The notes beneath the pieces were generated by a model. It was not told where the DNA came from. It searched no databases and saw nothing but the letters and a program-made list of their open reading frames with translations. Source: Paenibacillus tyrphae (GTDB lineage: Bacteria > Bacillota > Bacilli > Paenibacillales > NBRC-103111). From it: a stretch of DNA of 64,000 bases. The stretch is from contig NZ_JNVM01000013.1 of NCBI RefSeq assembly GCF_000722545.1, positions 108,184 through 172,183 of the forward strand, written 5' to 3'. Both the position numbers and the translations under genes were made by a program. Below are positions 44,171 to 51,708 of the stretch, one piece after another (positions within the stretch are counted from its first letter, which is position 1; each line of letters begins with the position of its first letter).

Positions 44171-45222
44171 CGATGACGGCGGACCAAATCCGCTCCTTCG
44201 TGCTGCGCTATCTGGAAGCGGAACAATGTGACATTATGGAAAAGCATCCGGCCTACGTGACCGTGAAGCTGTCGCCCTCCGCCGACAAGGATTTGAATCA
44301 CCGCCCCTATTATTGGAGCTTCGTCGAACGGACCGGCGTTACCCCGGAGACGATGACGTGCACCTTCGTCTTCGACCCGGAGGCCTACCGCGAGCTGCAG
44401 CCGCACGGCCCTCCCGGCGGGCCTCAGCCCGGCGTCAGCACCGCCGCTCCCGGACTCGCAGGCACAGCCGGGACGCCAATCGCCGGCCCCCCTGCGGGTG
44501 CTACGGCGCAGACGGGCACAGCTCCCGGCGGGGCACCACAGCCGCCGCAGGGAGACAGCATCCTCGGCCGCTATTTCGGCTTCGTGCCGACGTCTTTTAC
44601 CGCGCGCATTCCGCGGGACGAAGTGACTTACGGCAGCCGGCGGCTGGAGCAGCTTTTTGCGGCCGTCCGGTCCAAGGGCAAATATGTCCGGCTGTTCGAG
44701 CAGCATGTGTCCGAGCAGCCCAGACGAACCGCGACCGTGCCTTACGATACTTGGCTCGCCGTCAATTACAAGGTGGAGCTGGCCTGCGATATGAAGCGCA
44801 GCGAAATTCACTCTCTGGGCATCCAGCTGCAGACGGGCGTGATCCGCGAGCGGTTCATGGATTGGATCGCTCCGCTCGCTTTTACGCCGCAGCTGCCCGC
44901 TCACGTCTACATTACGCCGGACCGGATTGCGCTGTCCCGCGCGGTGCTTTACCTGGAAGAGCATCTGGAAAGCAAGCTGGCCAAGTACGACCACCGCTGG
45001 GCGAAGGAAGCCCAGCTTCGGCTCGCGGATGAACAGGCCCGCATCCGCGATTATTACGAAGCGCTGCTCAAAACCGCCGAGCCCGATCAACGGGCGGACG
45101 TCGAGGCGCAGTACGCCGGCCGCTCCCGGGAAATCGAATGGCAGTATCGTCCGCGCATCCGAATATCCGCCATCAACTGCGGATTGTTCCATGTTTCCTC
45201 TGCGAAACCGCCCGCGTACTGA
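44167..45222 (+). CDS. yqhG: YqhG family protein with a Gly/Pro-rich insertion
   Basis: 351 residues, overlapping yqhH by 4 bp. The N-terminus (RSFVLRYLEAEQCDIMEKHP, YYWSFVERTGV) and the C-terminal part (ITPDRIALSRAVLYLEEHL) fit YqhG, about 263 residues in Bacillus. The excess length comes from a Gly/Pro/Ala/Thr-rich low-complexity insertion at about residues 78-128. No enzyme motif is visible. Constant linkage to the SNF2 ATPase suggests a partner or substrate adaptor; this is inference. Confidence 0.85.
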   Translation: MTMTADQIRSFVLRYLEAEQCDIMEKHPAYVTVKLSPSADKDLNHRPYYWSFVERTGVTPETMTCTFVFDPEAYRELQPHGPPGGPQPGVSTAAPGLAGTAGTPIAGPPAGATAQTGTAPGGAPQPPQGDSILGRYFGFVPTSFTARIPRDEVTYGSRRLEQLFAAVRSKGKYVRLFEQHVSEQPRRTATVPYDTWLAVNYKVELACDMKRSEIHSLGIQLQTGVIRERFMDWIAPLAFTPQLPAHVYITPDRIALSRAVLYLEEHLESKLAKYDHRWAKEAQLRLADEQARIRDYYEALLKTAEPDQRADVEAQYAGRSREIEWQYRPRIRISAINCGLFHVSSAKPPAY

Positions 45223-45393
45223 CGAACGGGCGCGAAAGGCTGCGTTTTTCAGGGGAAAGTATTTTTTGACAGACTACAGGTTCTAACAATCTTTTCGGCG
45301 CATACCTTGTACAATAAAGGCATATTCGCAGCGGAATGCGCATAATGCCGATCGATCTCAGGCCAACGACTCCTAAGCGAAGCAGGTGAAACT

Positions 45394-46323
45394 ATGAAAA
45401 AGCTTACGTTCGCGCTCGTCTCGCTACTGCTCGGCACAAGCCTGCTTGCGGCCTGGTCGCTCGAATCGCCCCCCGCCCATGCGGTGCAGGAAACAAAGCC
45501 ATCGGCTCCCTCGTCCACGCCGCCGAAGGAACCGGCAGCCGACATTGCCGCTCCGACGCTGCAAGCGGCCGTAGAGCGGTTTATGAAGCAGCTGGCGCTC
45601 CAGCCCGGCTTCGAGCCGTGGCAGCAGGCGACCTGGACAAGCTATCCGCTCGGACCGGGCATGCACGGCTGGGTCATCATCGTAAGCGCCGAAGGCTCGG
45701 AAGCGGGCTATCTGGTCATCCATGCCGGAGAGCCGGATATGTACAGGCTGACCGAGTACGGCAAAGGCTCCTACCCGTTATTCAGCTTGCAAACGCTGCA
45801 TCGAAGCTTGGTGCAGCTTGAACTTATCGAATATCCGCATCAAACCGAGAGATTATACTTCGGTCCGCTGCAGGCTCTCTGGAAAATTACCGTGCAGAAC
45901 GCGGACCGCATCTGGTATATCGACGCCAAAACCGGCGAGGAAATGCCTTTCACCGGCGATGCCAAGCTGCCCAAGAGCAAAGCGGCACCCGCGCCGAACG
46001 TTCAGGCATTCACCAATACCGATGCCAAGCATACGATAAAGGAAAGCGGACAAGCGGAGCCCGCCGAGCCTTATGCCCGGCTGCCATGGGTACAAAGCAA
46101 AACGGGCAAGCCATTGCCCTTCGACGATCTGAAGCAGTTGATCGCTCAAGGCAGCAAGCCGGTGTACGCCGCCGAGCTTTACGAAGGCAGTGTAACCGTG
46201 CCGCTTCCCGTCGCGGGCTTTCAAGTGTGGTCCAGCGGGGATCGCTTCGTGCAGTTCCGGCAGGACGATGACCGCTTTCTTCCCTACGAGGCGCTGCAGC
46301 GTCTCGGCAGCTTTTACCCTTAA
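45394..46323 (+). CDS. Exported protein of unknown function
   Basis: 309 residues with a signal peptide (MKKLTFALVSLLLGTSLLAA, cleavage near AHA-VQ at about 31), then a Pro/Ser/Lys linker and two alpha/beta stretches (HGWVIIVSAEGSEAGYLVIH; LWKITVQNADRIWYIDAKTG). The second half, with IWYIDAKTGEEM, resembles PepSY-like folds, but this is only an impression. No catalytic motif. A terminator follows at once, so it is monocistronic. Confidence 0.7.
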   Translation: MKKLTFALVSLLLGTSLLAAWSLESPPAHAVQETKPSAPSSTPPKEPAADIAAPTLQAAVERFMKQLALQPGFEPWQQATWTSYPLGPGMHGWVIIVSAEGSEAGYLVIHAGEPDMYRLTEYGKGSYPLFSLQTLHRSLVQLELIEYPHQTERLYFGPLQALWKITVQNADRIWYIDAKTGEEMPFTGDAKLPKSKAAPAPNVQAFTNTDAKHTIKESGQAEPAEPYARLPWVQSKTGKPLPFDDLKQLIAQGSKPVYAAELYEGSVTVPLPVAGFQVWSSGDRFVQFRQDDDRFLPYEALQRLGSFYP

Positions 46324-46352
46324 CCTACGGTTTTCTCCTCTTCCCTATATAG

Positions 46353-46394
46353 AAAAGCTTCCCGCCTAACGGCAAGAAGCTTTTCCTTTTTTAT
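46353..46394 (+). terminator. Terminator of the exported-protein gene
   Basis: Stem AAAAGCTTC/GAAGCTTTT with inner CCG/CGG, followed by CCTTTTTTATTTT. The IS1595-like element inserted just past its T-tract. Confidence 0.88.
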
Positions 46395-46398
46395 TTTA
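46391..46398. repeat. Target-site duplication, left copy
   Basis: TTATTTTA directly before the left inverted repeat; the identical 8 bp follow the right end at 47517-47524. Confidence 0.85.
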
Positions 46399-46484
46399 GG
46401 CTCTTTTCTAAAAGATTGTTGCTATTGTAGGTAAATAGTTATACTAGTAGTAGAACGGTTTGTAGGAGGCTGACCCACAATGGA

Positions 46485-47007
46485 TTGGAAGTAATGTGTA
46501 TCAAGACTTTTATGACTTGTTTTCCTGAATCCAAAGAGGATATTGCCAAAATGATTGGTGAAATTCGTGAAGTCCGTTTCAGTAGTGGCTTGGCATGTGT
46601 CCATTGTGGGAGTGTTAGCTTAAAGCGTAATGGCAAATATCGATCTCGACAGCGTTATCTGTGCAAGGATGGTAGTAAATCGTTCAATGATATGACTGCA
46701 AGCCCCATTTCTGGTACGCATTATCCGCACAAATGGCTGAAATTCTTCCAAATGATGGTCGACGGCTTTACCTTACCCAAAATCGCTGAAGAGTTAGATA
46801 TAAGATCATAGAAAGCGATGAAACGTATTTTTTAGAGAGCGACAAAGGCAAGAAAGGCATTACCCATCGTAAGTCTCGTAAACTTCTGGTTCCGTTTCTT
46901 GGAGTTGCACAAGAAAGTTGATAAAAAACTACGAACAAAAAACAATGGGGTTGGACGCTTGCAAGAAAGCTAACTTTACACCTGTTCGCTCATTCAAAAC
47001 TACATAA
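46485..47007 (+). pseudogene. IS1595 family transposase, internally deleted and frameshifted
   Basis: The first frame (to 46811) has the N-terminal zinc ribbon (CVHCGSVSLKRNGKYRSR) and FNDMTASPISGTHYPHKWL. A second frame continues ESDETYFLESDKGKKGITH (first catalytic Asp/Glu block), and a third block reads NFWFRFLELHKKVDKK, then after another frameshift GLDACKKANFTPVRSFKTT to a stop at 47007. The middle with the remaining DDE residues is gone, so no active enzyme can be made. Confidence 0.8.
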
Positions 47008-47020
47008 GGAGTGATTAGAA

Positions 47021-47473
47021 ATGGATCGTTGTTGTCAAAAGTCCATTGAAAAGCAAACAACACTTCCCCAATGTCCTGCTTGTCATCAGAAGGGCAAAAG
47101 CGTTCAACTGATTACACTCAAAGCGTTGCTACAGCCAACAGCATTAGAAACCATTAATCCTGATTCGTCATACGCATTTTGTTCCAATCCATCTTGTGAA
47201 GTGGTCTATTTTAGCGATTCGCATACCTATGACAAAGACACGCTCAAAGTTTCGGTGTTTCAGAAAGACGATGAGTTGGATGTGTCTGTTTGCTACTGTT
47301 TTGGATGGACAAGAGAACGCTTAATACAAGCGATTCAAGAGAATCAACGACCAACTGACCACATTCGTGAACAAGTTCAAGCTAATCGCTGTGGTTGTGA
47401 GGTTAATAACCCACAAGGAGCCTGTTGTTTGGGTAATGTTACAATGTTCATTCGGAGCCTCGACAAGAGTTAG
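47021..47473 (+). CDS. Iron-sulfur-cluster-type metallochaperone (CopZ N-domain-like), transposon passenger
   Basis: 150 residues from an ATG with an AAGGAGTG site, 13 bp after the transposase remnant. A Cys pair block CPACHQKGKSVQLITLKALL, FCSNPSCEVVYFS, VCYCFGWTRE and RCGCEVNNPQGACCLGNV match the Cys-rich iron-sulfur (BFD-like [2Fe-2S] plus zinc) domain found in CopZ-type copper and mercury handling proteins. The frame is intact and ends 43 bp before the transposon end. It probably binds or delivers a metal; which metal is unknown. Confidence 0.8.
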   Translation: MDRCCQKSIEKQTTLPQCPACHQKGKSVQLITLKALLQPTALETINPDSSYAFCSNPSCEVVYFSDSHTYDKDTLKVSVFQKDDELDVSVCYCFGWTRERLIQAIQENQRPTDHIREQVQANRCGCEVNNPQGACCLGNVTMFIRSLDKS

Positions 47474-47516
47474 TCTCTTGTCAGCCCATCTAGCAACAAT
47501 ATTTACGAAAAGAGCC

Positions 47517-47524
47517 TTATTTTA
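47517..47524. repeat. Target-site duplication, right copy
   Basis: TTATTTTA, identical to 46391-46398, directly after the right inverted repeat of the IS1595-like element. Confidence 0.85.
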
Positions 47525-47537
47525 TCTACTGTTGATT

Positions 47538-47768
47538 TCACCGCTCTGCTCTCTTGCCCAAGCTTCTTCCGAGACGCCGGGCGCCCTCGCGCAATGGCTT
47601 CGTCCACATGCCGATCGCCACCGGCAGCATGCCGAACCAGCGGTACTGCCACGGCTCCTTGCCTTCCCTCCGGTCCGCCCGCACCTGCCGGCGCACTTCC
47701 TTCGGCATCTCGATGTACCGGACGAATCGCTCCGTTACATATTTCACAAGCTCGTCGCTTTTCGCCAT
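47538..47768 (-). CDS. yqzE: YqzE family small protein
   Basis: An ATG at 47768, preceded by AGAGGTG at good distance, is preferred over a GTG four codons upstream. 76 residues: SDELVKYVTERFVRYIEMPKE, RWFGMLPVAIGMW with one hydrophobic helix, and a basic tail. It matches YqzE, a small protein encoded near the comG competence genes in Bacillus; function unknown, probably membrane-associated. Confidence 0.85.
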   Translation of the reverse strand: MAKSDELVKYVTERFVRYIEMPKEVRRQVRADRREGKEPWQYRWFGMLPVAIGMWTKPLREGARRLGRSLGKRAER

Positions 47769-47809
47769 TCCGCCGTTCACCTCTACATCCCAGTATGATC
47801 CGCTCCCGG

Positions 47810-47838
47810 TTGCGGCAAACCTGTCTTCGTCCTATAAT
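47810..47838 (+). promoter_or_regulatory. Promoter of the yjdF leader
   Basis: -35 TTGCGG (47810-47815), 17-bp spacer, perfect -10 TATAAT (47833-47838). Transcription should start near 47845, right at the base of the structured leader. Confidence 0.7.
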
Positions 47839-47843
47839 GAAGT

Positions 47844-47952
47844 CGAGCGTAAAATCGCGGTCCGGTTGGTAGCCCGGATGCACGGGATCTCCCGCTTTTC
47901 GGAGATGCAAGCCCGTGTCATATCCTTCCCCCCTCGGGATGTCCATCGCTCG
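47844..47952 (+). ncRNA. Predicted yjdF riboswitch
   Basis: A 109-nt leader closed by a perfect CGAGCG/CGCTCG stem and holding an inner hairpin of CACGGG/CCCGTG with CTCC/GGAG. It ends 22 bp before a yjdF gene, and the ribosome site AAGGAGGGG lies just after the closing stem. Bacillus yjdF genes are preceded by a riboswitch that binds azaaromatic compounds; gene identity, position and structure all fit. I did not align it to the family model. Confidence 0.7.
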
Positions 47953-47974
47953 CAAGATGTAAGGAGGGGAAAGC

Positions 47975-48388
47975 ATGAAGCTTACCGTTTATTTTGAAGG
48001 TGAATTTTGGGTAGGTGTGACGGAGCACGAAACGGACGGCAAGGTCAAAGCCACTCGTCACGTGTTCGGCTCGGAGCCGTACGACGCCGAGGTGATGGAG
48101 TTCGTGCAGTTTCGGATGCTGCCGCTGCTCGCGCAAACGTCGGTGGGCGTCAGCGTCGATGCCTTGGCCCGGCGGGGCCGCGTCAACCCGAAGCGGCTCG
48201 CCCGCGAAGCCGCCCGCGAGATGGATCGCAAAGGCATCCGCGGCGCAGCGCAGGAAGCGCTGAAGCTCGATCTGGAGCACCGCAAGAAGACGCGCAAGAT
48301 CGTCTCCCGGGAGCAGCGTGAAGCCGAGAAGGAACGCAAACGCGAAATCGCCATTCAAAAAGCGAAAGCCAAGCACCGCGGCCGGTAA
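47975..48388 (+). CDS. yjdF: YjdF family protein
   Basis: 137 residues, start set by AAGGAGGGG. KLTVYFEGEFWVGVTEHETDG and the pattern VFGSEPYDAEVMEFV are typical of YjdF (DUF2992). The C-terminal third is a highly charged helix (Lys/Arg/Glu). It belongs to a poorly understood stress or detoxification response switched on by the upstream RNA when azaaromatic compounds are present (family knowledge). Confidence 0.92.
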   Translation: MKLTVYFEGEFWVGVTEHETDGKVKATRHVFGSEPYDAEVMEFVQFRMLPLLAQTSVGVSVDALARRGRVNPKRLAREAAREMDRKGIRGAAQEALKLDLEHRKKTRKIVSREQREAEKERKREIAIQKAKAKHRGR

Positions 48389-48401
48389 CGGTCGCGTGCA
48401 A

Positions 48402-48456
48402 AAAAACACCCGGATGCCGGGCTGTCTATAGGACAGTCCGACAATCGGGTGTTTTT
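48402..48456. terminator. Bidirectional terminator between yjdF and argS
   Basis: Stem AAAAACACCCG/CGGGTGTTTTT with an inner GGACTGTCC-like hairpin (GGGCTGTC...GGACAGTCC). T-runs on both strands serve the two convergent genes. Confidence 0.88.
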
Positions 48457-48471
48457 GCCATAATTATGAGG

Positions 48472-50181
48472 TTAAATTTTCTCCGGCGCCTCGATACCGA
48501 TCAGAGCCAAGCCGTTCTTCAGCGTAATCCTTACGGACTCCACGAGCGCAAGACGCGCTTTGCGCACCCCGGCATCGTCCACCTTCAGAATCGGACATTC
48601 GTGATAAAACCGGTTGAAGCTTTGCGCCAGATCGACCAAATACCGGCTAATAATGGAAGGCTCCAGCTTATGCATCGCCTGCTCGACCCGTTCCTTGAAC
48701 AAGTACAGCTGCTTCAGCACGCCTTGCGCCTCTTCGTTTTCCAAGTGCTTCGGATCGAAGCCTTCGAACGACTGCGTCTCCGACGGATCGGCTTTTGCCA
48801 GCACGCTGCACGTCCGCGCATGCGTGTACTGCACGTATGGACCGGTTTCGCCTTCGAAATTCAGCGCCTCGTCCCAGGAGAAGACGATATCCTTAATCCG
48901 GTTGTTGCTCAAATCGTTGAAAATAATCGCTCCGACGCCGACCTTGCGGGCGACTTCGTCTTTATTTTCGAGATTCGGATTTTTCTCTTCGATAATTTCG
49001 CGGGTTTTCTCGATCGCTTTGCCGAGCAGATCCTCCAGGTTCACGACCATGCCCTTCCGGGTCGACAGCTTCGCGCCTTCCAGGCTGACTTTGCCGAACG
49101 GAACGTGCAGCATTTGCTTCGACCAATCGTAGCCCATCAGCTCGATCACTTTGAACAGCTGGTTAAAATGCAGGCTTTGCCCCGCATCCGTCACATAAAC
49201 GGCTTTGTCAAAATCGTATGTCTTCTTGCGGTACTTGGCCGCCGCCACGTCGCGCGTATGGTACAGCGTTCCGCCGTCCTTTTTCACCATGAGCGCCGGA
49301 GGCATATTGAATTGGTCGAGCCGGACGAGAAGCGCTCCGCCGTCTTCTTCCAGCAGGTTTTTCGCCTTAAGTTCGTCCAGCCCCTCGGCCATTTTATCAT
49401 TATAGAAGCTTTCGCCGGCATACGAATCGAACTTCACGCCGAGCAGATCGTACATCTTGTGGAACTCCTTCAAGCTGATGTCCACAAACCAGCGCCACAG
49501 CCTGTGCGCCTCTTCATCTCCCTGCTCCAGCTTCACGAACCAGGCGCGCGCCTCGTCCTCCAGCTCCGGCTTCACGTCGGCTTCGTCATGGAACTTGACG
49601 TAAATGCGCTGCAGCTCGTCGATGCCTTCCGCTTCGACGGCAGCTTGGTCCCCCCACAGCTTGTAAGCGACGATCAGCTTGCCGAACTGCGTGCCCCAAT
49701 CGCCGAGATGATTGACGCCCACGCTGTTGTATCCCATAAAGTTGAAAATATTATAAAGCGCATTCCCGATGACCGTCGAGCGAAGATGCCCGATATGGAA
49801 CGTCTTCGCAATGTTCGGCGAAGAGAAGTCGATGACGATGTTGCGTCCTTGACCGTATTCCTGCGAGCCGTAACGGTCTTGGCGCGCCAATACTTCACCG
49901 ACGACTTCTTTGGCGAAAGCGGCCGGATTCAAAAATACGTTAAAGTAACCGGACACCGCATCGACCCGCTGAACCGCCGCGTTGTCGCTCCAGCCCGCCT
50001 GCAGCTCTTCCGCAATTGCCTGCGGCGCCTTCCGGAGCTGCTTGCTAAGCTTGAAGCAGGGCAGCGACAAATCCCCCATCTGCGGATTCGGCGGATATTC
50101 GATCAGCTCCGCCAGCGCTTCCTGCGATATGCCCTCAAGCTTTGCCGCCAGCTGTCCGGCCAACCATTGTTTGTAATTCAT
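48472..50181 (-). CDS. argS: Arginyl-tRNA synthetase
   Basis: 569 residues, class I aminoacyl-tRNA synthetase. HIGH-type motif SPNIAKTFHIGHLRSTVIGN (about 115-135), a KMSKS-like site reduced to KLSTRKGMVV as in many ArgRS, and the DALR anticodon-binding domain with YTHARTCSVLAK and the C-terminal FYHECPIL. It charges tRNA-Arg in the cytoplasm. Its 5' region lacks T-box features. Confidence 0.95.
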   Translation of the reverse strand: MNYKQWLAGQLAAKLEGISQEALAELIEYPPNPQMGDLSLPCFKLSKQLRKAPQAIAEELQAGWSDNAAVQRVDAVSGYFNVFLNPAAFAKEVVGEVLARQDRYGSQEYGQGRNIVIDFSSPNIAKTFHIGHLRSTVIGNALYNIFNFMGYNSVGVNHLGDWGTQFGKLIVAYKLWGDQAAVEAEGIDELQRIYVKFHDEADVKPELEDEARAWFVKLEQGDEEAHRLWRWFVDISLKEFHKMYDLLGVKFDSYAGESFYNDKMAEGLDELKAKNLLEEDGGALLVRLDQFNMPPALMVKKDGGTLYHTRDVAAAKYRKKTYDFDKAVYVTDAGQSLHFNQLFKVIELMGYDWSKQMLHVPFGKVSLEGAKLSTRKGMVVNLEDLLGKAIEKTREIIEEKNPNLENKDEVARKVGVGAIIFNDLSNNRIKDIVFSWDEALNFEGETGPYVQYTHARTCSVLAKADPSETQSFEGFDPKHLENEEAQGVLKQLYLFKERVEQAMHKLEPSIISRYLVDLAQSFNRFYHECPILKVDDAGVRKARLALVESVRITLKNGLALIGIEAPEKI

Positions 50182-50244
50182 TCACGATGTGCCCCTTTCT
50201 TCGAACGAACGCCGCCATCCCGCAGTACGCTTTCATACAAGAAA

Positions 50245-50262
50245 GCACCCCGGTCGGGGTGC
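50245..50262. terminator. Terminator-like hairpin before argS
   Basis: GCACCCC-GGTC-GGGGTGC followed by CGTTTTT on the plus strand. No plus-strand gene ends here; on the minus strand it would lie in the argS leader, 60 bp before the start. The rest of 50182-50486 shows only the hsp20 leader; I see no further gene. Confidence 0.45.
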
Positions 50263-50486
50263 CGTTTTTCAACGTCGCACGTAGGTTTTGCCAGCCTTTG
50301 CATATGTTCCATTATATCGGGCGCGAAAAACCGAGTCAAGCCAGGGTTGCAGCGCCAGCCCAAGGATTTTGCGGTCCGGCGGCACTTCGTTCCGGCATGC
50401 GCGCAATTTTGGTATGAATTTTGGAACCCGACGAAAAAATAAGGGAGGAAATTCAAAACAAACTTGAATTAAGGAGGCATTCGTTT

Positions 50487-50926
50487 ATGCCGTTGGTTCC
50501 GTTCGAACCGTTCAGACGCGTGGATCATTGGAAAAAAGAGATGGCAAATTTTTCAACGAGGGGCTGCCTTCCGCTTTCGGATTCCAGCAGGAATTCGGCG
50601 CACCGCGGATGGACGTTTACGAAACCGAGAATGAGGTTATCGCCCACTGCGAGATTCCGGGTCTGGAGAAAAAAGAGGACGTAGACATCCACGTGGAGCA
50701 GCAGACACTTACGATCGTCGGTACCGTACACAAAGTACAGGAAGCGAAGGAAGAGCAGTATCATCGCAAGGAACGCTATACCGGCCGTTTCCAGCGCACC
50801 GTTGCGCTGCCGGCGGAAGTGCATGCCGAGGGCACGGTCGCTGCATATAAGAACGGCATTCTCGAAGTGAAAATGCCGAAGGCTCAGAACAACGCCAGAA
50901 AGCGGATCGACGTGGAATTTCATTAA
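50487..50926 (+). CDS. Small heat shock protein Hsp20, apparent frameshift
   Basis: The natural start is ATG 50487 with TTAAGGAGGC before it, encoding MPLVPFEPFRRVDHWKKEMAN. The alpha-crystallin domain (EIPGLEKKEDVDIHVEQQTL, GRFQRTVALPAEV, YKNGILEVKMPK) is in another frame, which opens at ATG 50528. The frames join at a T5 run (50549-50553): one added T would read NFFNEGLPSAFGF and give about 146 residues, normal for Hsp20. Either a real mutation, slippage or a base error. The intact protein would be an ATP-independent holdase chaperone. Confidence 0.75.
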
Positions 50927-51036
50927 TTGGCGTCGTCCAATTGTAATCTAATTGAAATGTGCTTTTCATCTTCCTTTAATGTAAAGGTTCTATAATAAAG
51001 CTCGACCCCCTTTTTCATATAGATGTCTCTCGGCCC

Positions 51037-51067
51037 GCGGCCCGTTGCTTGCGGGTCGCTTTTTTTT
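51037..51067 (+). terminator. Rho-independent terminator downstream of hsp20
   Basis: Stem GCGGCCCG/CGGGTCGC (one G-T pair) followed by eight T, about 110 bp after the hsp20 stop. Confidence 0.75.
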
Positions 51068-51079
51068 CGCGAAAAGCAA

Positions 51080-51120
51080 AAAACCGGAGCTTCCGGCTTC
51101 CGCCGGTACCCTCCGGTTTT
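51080..51120 (-). terminator. Rho-independent terminator of the acetyltransferase gene
   Basis: Stem AAAACCGGAG/CTCCGGTTTT with TTTTTT following on the minus strand. Confidence 0.82.
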
Positions 51121-51125
51121 CGAGT

Positions 51126-51611
51126 TTAAAGCATTTTTTGCAGCATGACGACGTCCAGCAGCTTGCCGAATTTGAAGCCGACCTCGCGCATCGTGCCTAC
51201 GGTATCGAACCCAAGCCGCCGATGAATGTGAATGCTGCTGTCGTTACCCTCCACGATCCGCGACAGCACCGTATGCAGACCGGCCTTTTTCCCTTCGGCC
51301 AGTACGGCTTCCAGCAGCTTTTTCCCGATTCCTTGACCGCGGTGCCCACCCCGGATATATAAGGACAGCTCCGCCGTGCGCGCATAGGCCAGCCGGTCGG
51401 AGTACCGGTTCGCAGCGGCCCAGCCGAGAATCAGACCGGCGTCCTCGGCCACGACGACCGGGTAAGCTTCGCCGTGCTGCTCGAACCATTCCAACTGCTG
51501 CTCCAACGTGCGCGGAACCGTATCGAACGTCGCTACCGTCGTTAGGACGGCTTCGTTATAAATATCCAAAATGTGCGGAACATCCGCATGTCCAGCCCGT
51601 CTGATCTCCAT
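51126..51611 (-). CDS. GNAT family N-acetyltransferase, PAT/Bar-like
   Basis: 161 residues from the ATG at 51611 behind GAGGGGGAG; a GTG seven codons upstream is also open. The acetyl-CoA loop is ELSLYIRGGHRGQGIGKKLL (RGQGIG signature), and SSIHIHRRLGFDTVGTMREVGFK is typical of phosphinothricin/methionine-sulfoximine acetyltransferases. It should acetylate a small amine such as a glutamate analogue. It stands alone between terminators. Confidence 0.85.
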   Translation of the reverse strand: MEIRRAGHADVPHILDIYNEAVLTTVATFDTVPRTLEQQLEWFEQHGEAYPVVVAEDAGLILGWAAANRYSDRLAYARTAELSLYIRGGHRGQGIGKKLLEAVLAEGKKAGLHTVLSRIVEGNDSSIHIHRRLGFDTVGTMREVGFKFGKLLDVVMLQKML

Positions 51612-51708
51612 TAGAAGCCCGCTCCCCCTCACGAAATCCCAACGATTTTTCCGCCTACTATAACAAGGTTTCGGGAGAAATGCAAGACTTGGACCAGAAA
51701 GCCGTATA

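Larger units (their letters stand above)
46399..47516. mobile_element. IS1595-like transposon carrying a metallochaperone gene
   Basis: Length 1118 bp. The left end is GGCTCTTTTCTAAAAGATTG and so on (46399-46422); the right end, read inward from 47516, is GGCTCTTTTC-GTAAAT-ATTGTTGC, giving about 20 of 24 matching bases. Perfect 8-bp duplications TTATTTTA flank it, the size made by IS1595-family elements. Inside are a gutted IS1595-type transposase and an intact passenger gene. The perfect duplications mean a fairly recent insertion, yet the transposase is dead, so movement was probably driven in trans. Confidence 0.85.

Noticed and set aside
43831..45192. 453-codon minus-strand open frame
   Set aside because: Antisense to yqhH and yqhG, both of which have clear motifs.
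48466..50442. 658-codon plus-strand open frame
   Set aside because: Mirror frame of argS; composition is that of an antisense shadow.
50182..50486. T-box leader for argS
   Set aside because: The hairpin near 50250 lacks the AGGGTGG-type antiterminator motif and specifier structure.
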